Origin: Nocardia colli
GTDB taxonomy: Bacteria > Actinomycetota > Actinomycetes > Mycobacteriales > Mycobacteriaceae
DNA length: 64,000 bases
Direction of reading: 5' to 3'
NCBI RefSeq assembly: GCF_008704205.1
Contig: NZ_VXLC01000040.1
Coordinates: 1-64,000, forward strand
Shown here: one piece after another, positions 50,616-58,846 of the stretch
How positions within the stretch are numbered: position 1 is the stretch's first letter
Layout: each line of letters opens with the position of its first letter
Translations under genes and position numbers: made by a program
Notes under the pieces: generated by a model
The model's input: only the letters and a program-made list of their open reading frames with translations
The model's database searches: none
Told to the model about the DNA's origin: nothing

Positions 50616-51272
50616 TTATCCGACAGGGGCAATGATCTCCGGCGGGAGGTACTGGGTGCCGATCAGGGCACCGAGCCGGCAGGTGTGTTCGATGATGCGG
50701 TCGCCGTCGATGTCCATCGTGCCGGTGCGCCAGGCGGTGAGCAGTTCGATGAAGCCGCCGATGCCGACCAGGGTGCTCATCCGGAATTCCAGCTCGTCGG
50801 CGTCCGGGCGCAGGTAGGGGCGGGAGGTGGCGACGAGCAGCTCGGTGCCGTCGGCGAGCATGGTTTTGCGACGTTGTTCGAGCACGGCGCTGCCCGCGTG
50901 CTCGGCCAGCAGGATGCGGGCGCGTCCGTTGTCGTCGGATTGCAGCCGCACCGCACGGGTCACGGCCGCGCGCAGGATTTCCAGCGGGGGCCGCTCGACG
51001 TGTTCGGCGAAAATGGCGGCCAGTTCGGCGAACACCTCGGTGCAGACCGCGTCCCAGGCGACGCCGAGCAGTTCGTCGCGGTCGGCGAAGTGCTCGTAGA
51101 AGTAGCGGTCGTTGAGCGCGGTGCGCTGGCAGACGCCGCGCATGGTCACCGCCGCCCACCCGTTCTCGATCCAGATGTCCAGGGCGGCGTCGATCAGCCG
51201 CGCGCGACGTTCGGCGCGGCGCTCCTCGGTGGTGCGGCCGCCCCAGGTCCGGGCCGGTACGCGCAGGCTCAT
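50616..51272 (-). CDS. TetR family regulator, probable regulator of the monooxygenase
   Basis: 218 aa from the ATG giving MSLRVPARTWGG; HTH is ARLIDAALDIWIENGWAAVT ... RTALNDRYFYEHFADRDEL. No ribosome binding site precedes the ATG and TAGTTT lies 7 bp upstream, so a leaderless transcript is possible. It is divergent from the mini-ORF/monooxygenase unit, with an inverted repeat between (51313-51338). Confidence 0.9.
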   Translation of the reverse strand: MSLRVPARTWGGRTTEERRAERRARLIDAALDIWIENGWAAVTMRGVCQRTALNDRYFYEHFADRDELLGVAWDAVCTEVFAELAAIFAEHVERPPLEILRAAVTRAVRLQSDDNGRARILLAEHAGSAVLEQRRKTMLADGTELLVATSRPYLRPDADELEFRMSTLVGIGGFIELLTAWRTGTMDIDGDRIIEHTCRLGALIGTQYLPPEIIAPVG

Positions 51273-51312
51273 GGTTGACAAACTACCGCACCGCGCGCCT
51301 AATTGGTGGCAT

Positions 51313-51338
51313 GTGCGGCCAATTACCATCGGCCGCAC
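51313..51338. promoter_or_regulatory. 8-bp inverted repeat between tetR and the monooxygenase unit
   Basis: GTGCGGCC (51313-51320) and GGCCGCAC (51331-51338) flank AATTACCATC. Located in the 165-bp divergent region; a good candidate operator for the TetR at 50616. Confidence 0.55.
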
Positions 51339-51437
51339 TAAGCACGGGTCGACTCCGCCGTCTTCGCCGCGGGACACGGCCCATGACGCACGGGCGGTGC
51401 CGCGAGCGGAAGCTCCGCGCCGACAACGGGAGGTCGC

Positions 51438-51518
51438 ATGAGCGAACGAAGTGAGCGAATCATGTGCCAGCGCGCGCTGCGCATGCCGGAACCGAGCGCC
51501 AGCGAGGTGGAGGCATGA
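51438..51518 (+). CDS. SERSER-type mini-ORF, copy 3, coupled to the monooxygenase
   Basis: 26 codons, starting MSERSERIMCQRA and ending EPSASEVEA, with GGGAGG four bases before its ATG. Its TGA overlaps the monooxygenase ATG (ATGA), and its last codons AGCGAGGTGGAG give the SD for that gene. The first 35 nt equal copy 2 on the opposite strand at 36510, although the neighbouring genes are unrelated. Confidence 0.6.
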   Translation: MSERSERIMCQRALRMPEPSASEVEA

Positions 51519-53008
51519 GTAGCAACGGGATCGATCACGAGGTGATCATCGTCGGCGCCGGATTCTCCGGGATCGGCGCCGCGATCAAGTTGCGGGAGGC
51601 CGGATTCGACGATTTCCTGATCGTCGACGAGGCCGACGGTGTCGGCGGCACCTGGCACTGGAATACCTATCCCGGTATCGCCGTGGACATTCCGTCGTTC
51701 AGCTATCAGTTCTCCTTCGAGCAGCGGGCCAGCTGGTCCCGGACCTACGCGCCCGGAAGGGAATTGAAGGCGTACGCCGAATCGTGCGTGGACAAATACG
51801 AGCTGCGCCCGCGAATCCGGTTCAACACCAACATCACCGAGGCCGAGTTCGACGAGGACGGCTGCCGCTGGCGGCTGCACACCGCCGACGGCGGCGAGCT
51901 GACCGCGCGCTTCGTCATCAGCGCCACCGGCGTGCTGACCCGGCCCAAGCTGCCCGAGATCCCCGGCGTCGAGGACTTCGCCGGCGTCACCATGCACACC
52001 TCGCGCTGGGACCACCGGCAGGACCTGCGCGGCAAGCGGGTCGCGATCATCGGCACGGGAGCCTCTGCGGTGCAGGTGATTCCGGAGACCGCGCCCGAGG
52101 TCGAGCAGCTGGTCGTCTTCCAGCGCACGCCGATCTGGTGCCTGCCCCGGCTCGACCTGCCGCTGCCCAAGCCGGTGCAGTGGGCGCTGCGGATTCCGGG
52201 CGCGCGATCGCTGACCCGGCTGATCAGCCAGACCTATGTGGAGATCACCTTCCCGATCGCCGCGCACTATCACAAGAACCTGCCGACCGCCGCGCTCGGC
52301 GAGCGGGCCGGCCACGCCCACCTGCGCAGCCAGGTGCACGATCCGGTGATCCGGGAAAAGCTCACGCCCCGTTACGCTTTGGGCTGCAAACGGCCGAGCT
52401 TCTCGAACGACTATCTGGCCACGTTCAACCGGGACAACGTCGTGCTGGAGACCGACCCGATCGAACAGATCACCAGCACCGGCGTGCGCACCGCCGGTGG
52501 CACCGAATATCCGGTCGACATCCTGGTGCTGGCGACCGGCTTCAAGGTGATGGAATCCGGCAACATGCCGACCTACGACCTGCGCGGCATCGGCGGCATC
52601 GACCTGGAGAAGTGGTGGGACGAGAACCGGCTGCAAGCCTATGAGGGAGTGAGCGTTCCGGGCTTCCCGAACTTCTTCTCCATCATCGGCCCGTACGGCT
52701 ACAACGGCTCGTCCTACTTCGCCCTGATCGAGAACCAGACCAGGCACATCCTGCGCTGCCTGCGGCATGCCCGTGCGGGCAAGGCGACGGTGGTCGAGGT
52801 GACCCGCGAGGCGAACGACCGCTTCTTCCAGGAGATGCTCGACCGCCGCGGCGGGCAGGTGTTCTGGCAGGACAGTTGCTCCGTGTCGAACAGCTACTAC
52901 TTCGACAAGCACGGCGACGTGCCGCTGCGGCCGTCGACCACGGTCGAGGCGGCCTGGCGCAGTGGGCACTTCGACCTGTCCGACTACCGGTTCGCGACGT
53001 CGGCCTAG
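51515..53008 (+). CDS. Flavin-dependent monooxygenase, Baeyer-Villiger type
   Basis: 497 aa. Two dinucleotide motifs, GAGFSG (14-19, FAD) and GTGASA (180-185, NADPH), flank the BVMO fingerprint FAGVTMHTSRWDH (155-167; W-D variant). ATATGF-type motif appears as LVLATGFKV. It therefore should use NADPH and O2 on a ketone or heteroatom; the substrate is unknown. ATG overlaps the mini-ORF stop. Likely controlled by the divergent TetR. Confidence 0.93.
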   Translation: MSSNGIDHEVIIVGAGFSGIGAAIKLREAGFDDFLIVDEADGVGGTWHWNTYPGIAVDIPSFSYQFSFEQRASWSRTYAPGRELKAYAESCVDKYELRPRIRFNTNITEAEFDEDGCRWRLHTADGGELTARFVISATGVLTRPKLPEIPGVEDFAGVTMHTSRWDHRQDLRGKRVAIIGTGASAVQVIPETAPEVEQLVVFQRTPIWCLPRLDLPLPKPVQWALRIPGARSLTRLISQTYVEITFPIAAHYHKNLPTAALGERAGHAHLRSQVHDPVIREKLTPRYALGCKRPSFSNDYLATFNRDNVVLETDPIEQITSTGVRTAGGTEYPVDILVLATGFKVMESGNMPTYDLRGIGGIDLEKWWDENRLQAYEGVSVPGFPNFFSIIGPYGYNGSSYFALIENQTRHILRCLRHARAGKATVVEVTREANDRFFQEMLDRRGGQVFWQDSCSVSNSYYFDKHGDVPLRPSTTVEAAWRSGHFDLSDYRFATSA

Positions 53009-53049
53009 GACCCGCGGAATTGTCGGTGGCCGTCGTTACGATCCGGGGC

Positions 53050-53457
53050 ATGAAAGCAATCGGTACCTTCTCCGTCGTCTCGTTCGTCCCGACCGAGGTG
53101 GTCCCCCAGCCGGCCATCGACACCGCGCTCCCGGTCGGCGTCGCGCAGATCGAGAAGAAGTTCGACGGCGAGATCACCGGTCGCTCGGCGACCCTGTTCA
53201 CCGCGGCGTTCGACCAGGCCACCGGGACCGGGACCTACGTCGCGATGGAGTCGTTCGAGGGCGCGCTGAACGGTGCCGCGGGCAGCTTCAACTTCGCCCA
53301 CTCGGCGACCACCTCGGGCGCCGACCGCACCGCCGAATCGTTCGTCATCGTCCCGGCCAGCGGCACCGGCGACCTGGCCGGCATCACCGGTACCGGCGGG
53401 CTCAGCGTGGACGAGGACGGCACGCACCACATGTGGTTCGACTACGAACTCGGCTGA
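53050..53457 (+). CDS. DUF3224 family protein
   Basis: 135-aa soluble beta-barrel-like protein; family pattern MKAIGTFSVVSF, ATGTGTYVAMESFEGALNGA, GSFNFAHSAT, GTGDLAGITGTGGLSVDEDG. Start ATG follows CGGGGC. DUF3224 proteins are small AOC-like barrels of unknown role. Its end overlaps the convergent metal-receptor gene by 16 bp. Confidence 0.88.
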   Translation: MKAIGTFSVVSFVPTEVVPQPAIDTALPVGVAQIEKKFDGEITGRSATLFTAAFDQATGTGTYVAMESFEGALNGAAGSFNFAHSATTSGADRTAESFVIVPASGTGDLAGITGTGGLSVDEDGTHHMWFDYELG

Positions 53458-54263
53458 GCACCGCCGGGGAAGGCCGCCGCCAGCTGCCGGGTGAGGGTTT
53501 GCCGTGCGGTGGCCATGGACGGGCCGTACCAGGTGAGGCTGCGGCCCTCCACCAGGGCGACCGGGGTTCCCGGGAAGACCTCGGGGCCATCGGTTCTGGT
53601 GAAAACGTAGGGCTCGTCGGGTAGCACGGCGAGGTCGATGCCGGTGATCAGTTCCGCCTCGGTGAGGCGGGGATAGCGGTCCGGCCGGTCGGCGTGCACG
53701 AGATGCAGGCCGAGTCGGCCGGCCAGATCACCGGTGAAGGTGTTGCGGCCCACCACCATCCACGGATTGCGCCAGATGGGTATGACCGCGTTGCGCGGCG
53801 GCGTGGACGGTTTTGGCGCCCAGACGGATTCGGCGTCGGTGAGCCACTGCGGGATACCCATGCCGAGGGCGACCGTGAAAAGCCCTGCCAGCGAAGCGAG
53901 TGCCTCGTCCACCGTCTCGATTCTGGTGACCCACACCGGAATTCCCGCCGCCCGTAGGCGATCGACATCGATGCGCCGGTTCTCCTCCATGTTGCACAGC
54001 ACGAGATCGGGCGCGAGTTCGACGATTCGGCGCACATTCGGGTTCTTGGTGCCGCGCACCCGTTCGACCGCGAGCTCGGCCGGATGCGTGCACCAGTCGG
54101 TCGCGCCGATCAGGATCTCCGGACAGGTCACGGCGACCGCCTCGGTCAACGAGGGCACCAGCGACACCACCCGCCGCGGCGGCCGCGCGAGCGGGACAGC
54201 GACGCCTAGATCGTCGCTGCCCGGGCCGGATTCCGGCAACGAACCCTCGCCTGCCACGGGCAC
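53442..54263 (-). CDS. Helical-backbone metal receptor (BtuF-like) without export signal
   Basis: About 273 aa (GTG start; a TTG at 54305 is also possible). The fold pattern is that of ABC-type cobalamin/iron receptors: RRVVSLVPSLTEAVAV, GATDWCTHPAELAV, GTKNPNVRRIVELAPDLVL, and the long bridging helix. However, no signal peptide or lipobox is visible and no permease genes are nearby, so it is probably not a classical binding lipoprotein. A cytoplasmic cobalt/cobalamin or corrinoid-related role is possible. Confidence 0.82.
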   Translation of the reverse strand: MPVAGEGSLPESGPGSDDLGVAVPLARPPRRVVSLVPSLTEAVAVTCPEILIGATDWCTHPAELAVERVRGTKNPNVRRIVELAPDLVLCNMEENRRIDVDRLRAAGIPVWVTRIETVDEALASLAGLFTVALGMGIPQWLTDAESVWAPKPSTPPRNAVIPIWRNPWMVVGRNTFTGDLAGRLGLHLVHADRPDRYPRLTEAELITGIDLAVLPDEPYVFTRTDGPEVFPGTPVALVEGRSLTWYGPSMATARQTLTRQLAAAFPGGAQPSS

Positions 54264-54363
54264 CAGCCTAGGCGGGGCCGGGGCACTGCCCGAAGTTCGG
54301 TGCAAGGGCAGCGGCTGGGCAACCCTCGGGCAGTTCCGGGGCGGGTTCCCTGCGCGCAGACTG

Positions 54364-54468
54364 GGTGAGGCATCCGGTGTCGGGAAGTCCCGGTCCCTGT
54401 GTCACCGGACCTGATCCCGCCCCGAAAAGTCCGGAGACAACCGCAAGCCCCGACGCCGGATGCTCACC
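54364..54468. other. Long imperfect hairpin region between SWIM gene and metal receptor
   Basis: 54364-54384 and 54449-54468 form an imperfect stem of about 20 bp (one wobble, one bulge), enclosing a second stem CCGGAC / GTCCGG (about 54405-54435). It lies 9 bp after the SWIM gene stop and upstream of the metal-receptor gene on the same strand. It may be a terminator with a large structured loop or a cis-regulatory RNA; I cannot match it to a known riboswitch class. Confidence 0.45.
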
Positions 54469-54476
54469 AAGCTCGA

Positions 54477-55247
54477 TCAGCTCTCGAACATGCGATACAG
54501 CGCGTTGAGTTCGCGCAGCCCCGCCGCGGCGACCGGCTCCTCGGCGGAGGTCATCCGCAGCGCCTTGCGCAGCAGCATCGAGTCCAGGTCGTCGGGGGCG
54601 GGGCGGAATTCGAGCTTCGGCAGGTCCGGCAACCGGGCCGAATTGCCGTAGGGATCATCGGCATCGGTGCTCGCCTGGAGGTCGCGTTCGATGCCGCCGA
54701 TCAGGGTGTCCAGGTCGAGGCCGCGCAGCGCGAGGATCTCGCGCGGGCGTTCGTCGAGGCGTTCGGCGAGCAGGTAGCAGACCGCGGCCACGTGCTTGCA
54801 CGGCCACCCCGGATCCGGGCAGGTGCAGGTGAAATCCAGGTCGGCCGCGGTGGTCGGCAGCAGCAGCGGGCCGAGCGCGGTGGGCAGCGCGCCGGACGCG
54901 ATCTCCGCGAGCATGCCCGGTGCGTCGCGGATGGTCTCGATGAGCAGCTCGAGTTCCTCCTCGCGCAGCGGGCGCACGGTGAACACCGCGGTGAACGGAC
55001 GCGGTTGGCTGCCTTGCACTTCCGCGGTCACCGAGCCCGGCTCGATCCGGTAGCTCACCACCTGACCGGCCCGCGCGTAGGTGCGGCCGCGCGACATCCG
55101 GCCTGCGTCGGCCATCTGCTCGACCGCATCGATCAGCGCCTTGCCCCACCAGGTGCGGCCGAAACCGCCACGACGACTGCGGGCCTCGACCCCGCCGCGC
55201 ACCGGGCGGCGCTTGCCGTACTCGTTGTAGTCGATGTAAGGGCTCAT
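54477..55247 (-). CDS. SWIM zinc finger protein
   Basis: 256 aa. The SWIM motif C-x-C-x(n)-C-x-H is seen as FTCTCPDPGWPCKHVAAVCY at about residues 136-155; N-terminal part is basic (RRPVRGGVEARSRRGGFGRT). Such proteins pair with SNF2 helicases. Its start overlaps the helZ stop by 4 nt, so the two are translated together; in mycobacteria the homologous pair is adjacent too. Probably a nucleic-acid or partner-binding subunit. Confidence 0.92.
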   Translation of the reverse strand: MSPYIDYNEYGKRRPVRGGVEARSRRGGFGRTWWGKALIDAVEQMADAGRMSRGRTYARAGQVVSYRIEPGSVTAEVQGSQPRPFTAVFTVRPLREEELELLIETIRDAPGMLAEIASGALPTALGPLLLPTTAADLDFTCTCPDPGWPCKHVAAVCYLLAERLDERPREILALRGLDLDTLIGGIERDLQASTDADDPYGNSARLPDLPKLEFRPAPDDLDSMLLRKALRMTSAEEPVAAAGLRELNALYRMFES

Positions 55248-58200
55248 TCGCCGACCGCCTCGGCGCCGAGGGTGAACAGCTCACGCAGGTCGTCGGTGCT
55301 CAGCTCGGTGATCCAGTTCTCCCCCGCGCCGACGGCCAGATCGGCGAGTTGCCTTTTGCCGTTGATCATTTCGTCGATCCGCTCTTCGATGGTGTCGACG
55401 CAGACCAGCTTGCGCACCTGCACGTTGCGCTGCTGACCGATCCGGTAGGCGCGGTCGGTGGCCTGGTTCTCCACCGCCGGGTTCCACCAACGGTCCAGGT
55501 GCACAACATGATTGGCAGCGGTGAGGTTCAGTCCGGTGCCACCGGCCTTGAGCGACAACAACATCAGCGGCGGGCCGTCCGGCTCCTGGAACCGGGTGAC
55601 CATGGTGTCGCGGCGCGCCTTGGGCACCCCGCCGTGCAGGAACGGGATCTCCGTGCCGAAACGCTCCACCAGGTAGGGCGCGATCAACTCGCCGAACTCG
55701 CGGAACTGGGTGAACAGCAACGCTTTCTCGCCGTCCGCGAGCACCGCGTCGAGCACGTCCTCCACCAGGGCGAGCTTGCCGGAGCGATGACTGCCGCGAT
55801 GCAGCACCCCGGAGCCGTCGCCGAGGAAGTGCGCCGGATGGTTGCACACCTGCTTGAGCCGGGTCAGCGCGCTGAGCACGGCGCCCTTGCGGGCCATGCC
55901 CTTCGCGTCCTTGATCTTGGCCAGCATGTCGTCGACCACCGCCTGATACAGGGCGGCCTGCTCGACGGTCAGGTTGGCCCGCACCGTCATCTCCAGCTTC
56001 TCCGGCAGATCGGTGATCACCGCGGGATCGGTCTTCACCCGGCGCAGCACGAACGGCTGGGTGATCATCCGCAGCCTGCTGATCGCGTTCTCGTCCCGCT
56101 CGCGTTCGATGGGCACCGCGAAGCGGGCGCGGAAGGTCTGCGGGCTGCCGAGCACCTTCGGCACCGCGAAATCCATGATCGAGCGCAGCTCTTCCAGGCG
56201 GTTTTCCACCGGAGTTCCGGTGAGCGCCAACCGATGTCGCGCGGGCAGGCTGCGGGCCGCGCGGGACTGCCTGGTGCCGGCGTTCTTGATGTGCTGCGCC
56301 TCGTCCAGCACGATCCGGTCCCAGGACTGCCGTTTCAGCTCGTCCAGGTCGCGCGCGAGCAGGGAGTACGTGGTGATCACCAGGTCTGCTTCGGCCACTG
56401 CGGCATCGAGTTCGTCGCCTAAGCGCCGGCCGACCCCGTGGTGGACCCACACCCGCAGGTCCGGGGCGAAACGCTCGGTCTCGCGTTGCCAGTTGCCGAC
56501 GACCGACATCGGGCACACCAGCAGGGTGGGGCCCGGCATGCCGTCCGGCCGAACGCTTTCCGGGGTGTCCTGCCGGACGACGCTCTCGTCCGCTCCCCCG
56601 GCGGCTTTGCGCCGCCGCGCCTCATCGAGCGAAATCACCACCGCACCTTCGACACTCGCGTCGACCGACTTGCGGGGACGACTCGTCGACTTGCCCGTTT
56701 CCGCCTCGGTGCTCGCGGCCGCCCGCCCACTCGCCTCTGCCGGCTGACGGGCACGACTCGTCGACTTGCCTTTTGCTGCCTGCGTACTCGCGGCCGCCTC
56801 CCGCTCGTGCACCAGCAGCGCGAGCACCTGAACGGTCTTGCCGAGCCCCATGTCGTCGGCCAGGATCGCGCCGAATCCCATGCGGCTCATGGTCGCCAGC
56901 CAGGCGAGGCCCCGTTCCTGATACGGGCGCAGCTGGGCCTTCAACCCGATCGGCGGGGTGATCGGCTCGAGTTCGCGGGTGCGATCCAGGATGTCGGCGG
57001 CCCAACCGGTGGCGGTGACCTCGGTGACCGGGACCTGTTCGATGCGACCGCCGGCGAGTTCACCGATCAGGTCGGCGAAGGTGATCTCCGAGGTGTCGGT
57101 GTGCGCGGCGACATAACGAGCGGCCGCGGCCAGCACCTTGTGGTCGGCCTGCACCCAGTCGCCGCGCAGCTGGACCAGATCGGATTTGCTGCTGACCAGC
57201 CGTTCCATCTCGGCCTTGGTGAGGACGGTGTCGCCCAGCGCGAGTTCCCAGCGGTAGGAGACGAGTCCCGGCATGCCGACGGTGCTTTCGGCGGCGGGCA
57301 CCGCGCTTTCCACCCGCAGCCGCATGGTCGGCGCGCTGACGTTCCAGGCGCGCGGCAGCAGCAGCCGCACGCCGGCGGCTTGTAGCGCGTGCGCGCCGTG
57401 TTCGACCAGGTCGACCACGACCTCGGTCGGCAGTAGCAGGTCCATCGAGCGCGGGTCGCTCGGCAGGTCGCGCAGTCGCGGGTAGGCCCGCTGCGCCTCG
57501 CCGAGCTTTTCCACCGCGATCCGTAGCAGATTCGGATCGGCGTGCAGCAGAACAGGATTCGGTGCTTCGCCGTCGACGCGCAGGCACACCTCCAGCCGCC
57601 ACAGCGCCACCGTTTCGTCCGCGGTGCCGAGCTCGCCGTCCGGTTCCAGCAGGCGCAGCACCAGTTCCGGCTCGTCGCCGGTCAGGGTGGCGCGCCAGTG
57701 CTCCAGCGTTTCGGCCACCCGGTAGCTGCCCGCGTCCAGGGGGATATCCCGGACGAGCGCGTCCACCAGCGGGTGATCCGCGTCGAGCGGGTCGATCAGC
57801 GTCCGCGCGATCGGGTCGGTGAGTTCGGTGACCAGATCGTCGAGCACCGTGTTCGGCCGACCGGCCACCCGCAGCGCGGCGGGCATGGCCACGGCCAGCT
57901 CGGCCAGCCAGGCGCGCTGCCGCTCGCCGCCGACCAGCCGCCAGCGCACCCACCATTGACCGTCCTCGCGGCGCAGCTCCGGCACGATCCGGCCGGCCCG
58001 CACCCAGCGCTCCACCCCGTGCGCGACGTGCGCGAGAAAGCGCAGGTCACCCGCGACCGCCTCGGCCGGAAGCCGCTGCCGCAAGGCCGTCGCCGCGGCC
58101 GCCGGAGCCATCGCGTGCGCGCGCACCTGCTCGGTGTCGGTGCCGTCCGGACCGGTGACCAGCACGTCGGCGCGGTGCCGGAATTTGGACGCGCTCAAGA

Positions 58201-58288
58201 CGCTGCCCAACGGGTCGGGCAGCATGGTGAGGGGTGAGTCGTGCCAGAGCAGCAACCCGGATCCCGGCGACCACAGACCGTGCAGCAT
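55244..58288 (-). CDS. helZ: SNF2-family DEAD/DEAH helicase HelZ
   Basis: DNA-translocating ATPase. About 1014 aa from the ATG at 58288 (MLHGLWSPGSGLLLW), matching the length of mycobacterial HelZ; the frame is open 72 codons further up without similarity. N-terminal about 550 residues form the SNF2_assoc region; ATPase motif I is DDMGLGKTVQVLAL, motif II VLDEAQHIKN, followed by helicase C motifs (LLFTQFREFGELIAPYLVER, LSLKAGGTGLNLTAANHVVH, DRAYRIGQ). Between motifs I and Ia there is a low-complexity insert of about 85 residues with a duplicated 25-residue unit. Forms an operon with the SWIM protein. Confidence 0.95.
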   Translation of the reverse strand: MLHGLWSPGSGLLLWHDSPLTMLPDPLGSVLSASKFRHRADVLVTGPDGTDTEQVRAHAMAPAAAATALRQRLPAEAVAGDLRFLAHVAHGVERWVRAGRIVPELRREDGQWWVRWRLVGGERQRAWLAELAVAMPAALRVAGRPNTVLDDLVTELTDPIARTLIDPLDADHPLVDALVRDIPLDAGSYRVAETLEHWRATLTGDEPELVLRLLEPDGELGTADETVALWRLEVCLRVDGEAPNPVLLHADPNLLRIAVEKLGEAQRAYPRLRDLPSDPRSMDLLLPTEVVVDLVEHGAHALQAAGVRLLLPRAWNVSAPTMRLRVESAVPAAESTVGMPGLVSYRWELALGDTVLTKAEMERLVSSKSDLVQLRGDWVQADHKVLAAAARYVAAHTDTSEITFADLIGELAGGRIEQVPVTEVTATGWAADILDRTRELEPITPPIGLKAQLRPYQERGLAWLATMSRMGFGAILADDMGLGKTVQVLALLVHEREAAASTQAAKGKSTSRARQPAEASGRAAASTEAETGKSTSRPRKSVDASVEGAVVISLDEARRRKAAGGADESVVRQDTPESVRPDGMPGPTLLVCPMSVVGNWQRETERFAPDLRVWVHHGVGRRLGDELDAAVAEADLVITTYSLLARDLDELKRQSWDRIVLDEAQHIKNAGTRQSRAARSLPARHRLALTGTPVENRLEELRSIMDFAVPKVLGSPQTFRARFAVPIERERDENAISRLRMITQPFVLRRVKTDPAVITDLPEKLEMTVRANLTVEQAALYQAVVDDMLAKIKDAKGMARKGAVLSALTRLKQVCNHPAHFLGDGSGVLHRGSHRSGKLALVEDVLDAVLADGEKALLFTQFREFGELIAPYLVERFGTEIPFLHGGVPKARRDTMVTRFQEPDGPPLMLLSLKAGGTGLNLTAANHVVHLDRWWNPAVENQATDRAYRIGQQRNVQVRKLVCVDTIEERIDEMINGKRQLADLAVGAGENWITELSTDDLRELFTLGAEAVGE

Positions 58289-58403
58289 CAACCCATCCAA
58301 GCAGGTGGGTCCGACACCGATCCAAGCGCCGCGATCGCACTTCTCTGGATTTCTGGGCGCGGGCGGAACATACTTGAATATCCGCTGGTCAACGGAGGCA
58401 ATC

Positions 58404-58766
58404 ATGACGATTCTGCTCCAGGTTCTCGAGCAGAGCTTCACGCCGACGACGCCATGGGAACGGCGCAAATTCACCTTCATCAACGCCGAGAAGATCGTCG
58501 GCATGCGGCTCGACGGTCAGTCCGGTGTGTGGCTGGACCTGTCCCGCCCCGGTGAATCGCAGCGCCTGGCCCGAACCCTCGACTCGCACGACGCCATCGC
58601 CTTCCTGCTCGCCACCTTCGCCAAGCTCGCCGAGTGCGAGGAGCGCGGCGGCTCGTGGCTGATCGGGCACGACGGCGCCAATTCCGAGTCGATTTCGGCC
58701 ACCCGGTTCCCGCCGCGGGCAAGCGAGGTCGCCGACGACGACCTGCTCGCCCGTGCCTGGCTGTGA
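58404..58766 (+). CDS. Small conserved-type protein of unknown function
   Basis: 120 aa, ATG with an excellent GGAGG six bases upstream. Soluble, acidic; segments TPWERRKFTFINAEKIVGMR and DSHDAIAFLLATFAKLAECE suggest an alpha/beta fold. No recognised domain. It is divergent from helZ with 115 bp between starts, so the two may share a promoter region. Confidence 0.8.
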   Translation: MTILLQVLEQSFTPTTPWERRKFTFINAEKIVGMRLDGQSGVWLDLSRPGESQRLARTLDSHDAIAFLLATFAKLAECEERGGSWLIGHDGANSESISATRFPPRASEVADDDLLARAWL

Positions 58767-58846
58767 GGGTTGTGTCGCTCCAGTTCTGACAACCGCTTGT
58801 GCTTCAGGTCTTACGAATGTCGGTCCCCGCGTGTACATCTGGCGTC

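Noticed and set aside
54250..54440. Cobalamin, SAM-IV or TPP riboswitch upstream of the metal-receptor gene; RNase P-like AAAGTCCGG word
   Set aside because: Short box-like words (AGTCCGGAGAC; GGCAACCCTC) occur on the plus strand, but no gene follows in that direction, conserved boxes are incomplete, and the strand facing the receptor gene shows no B12 box.
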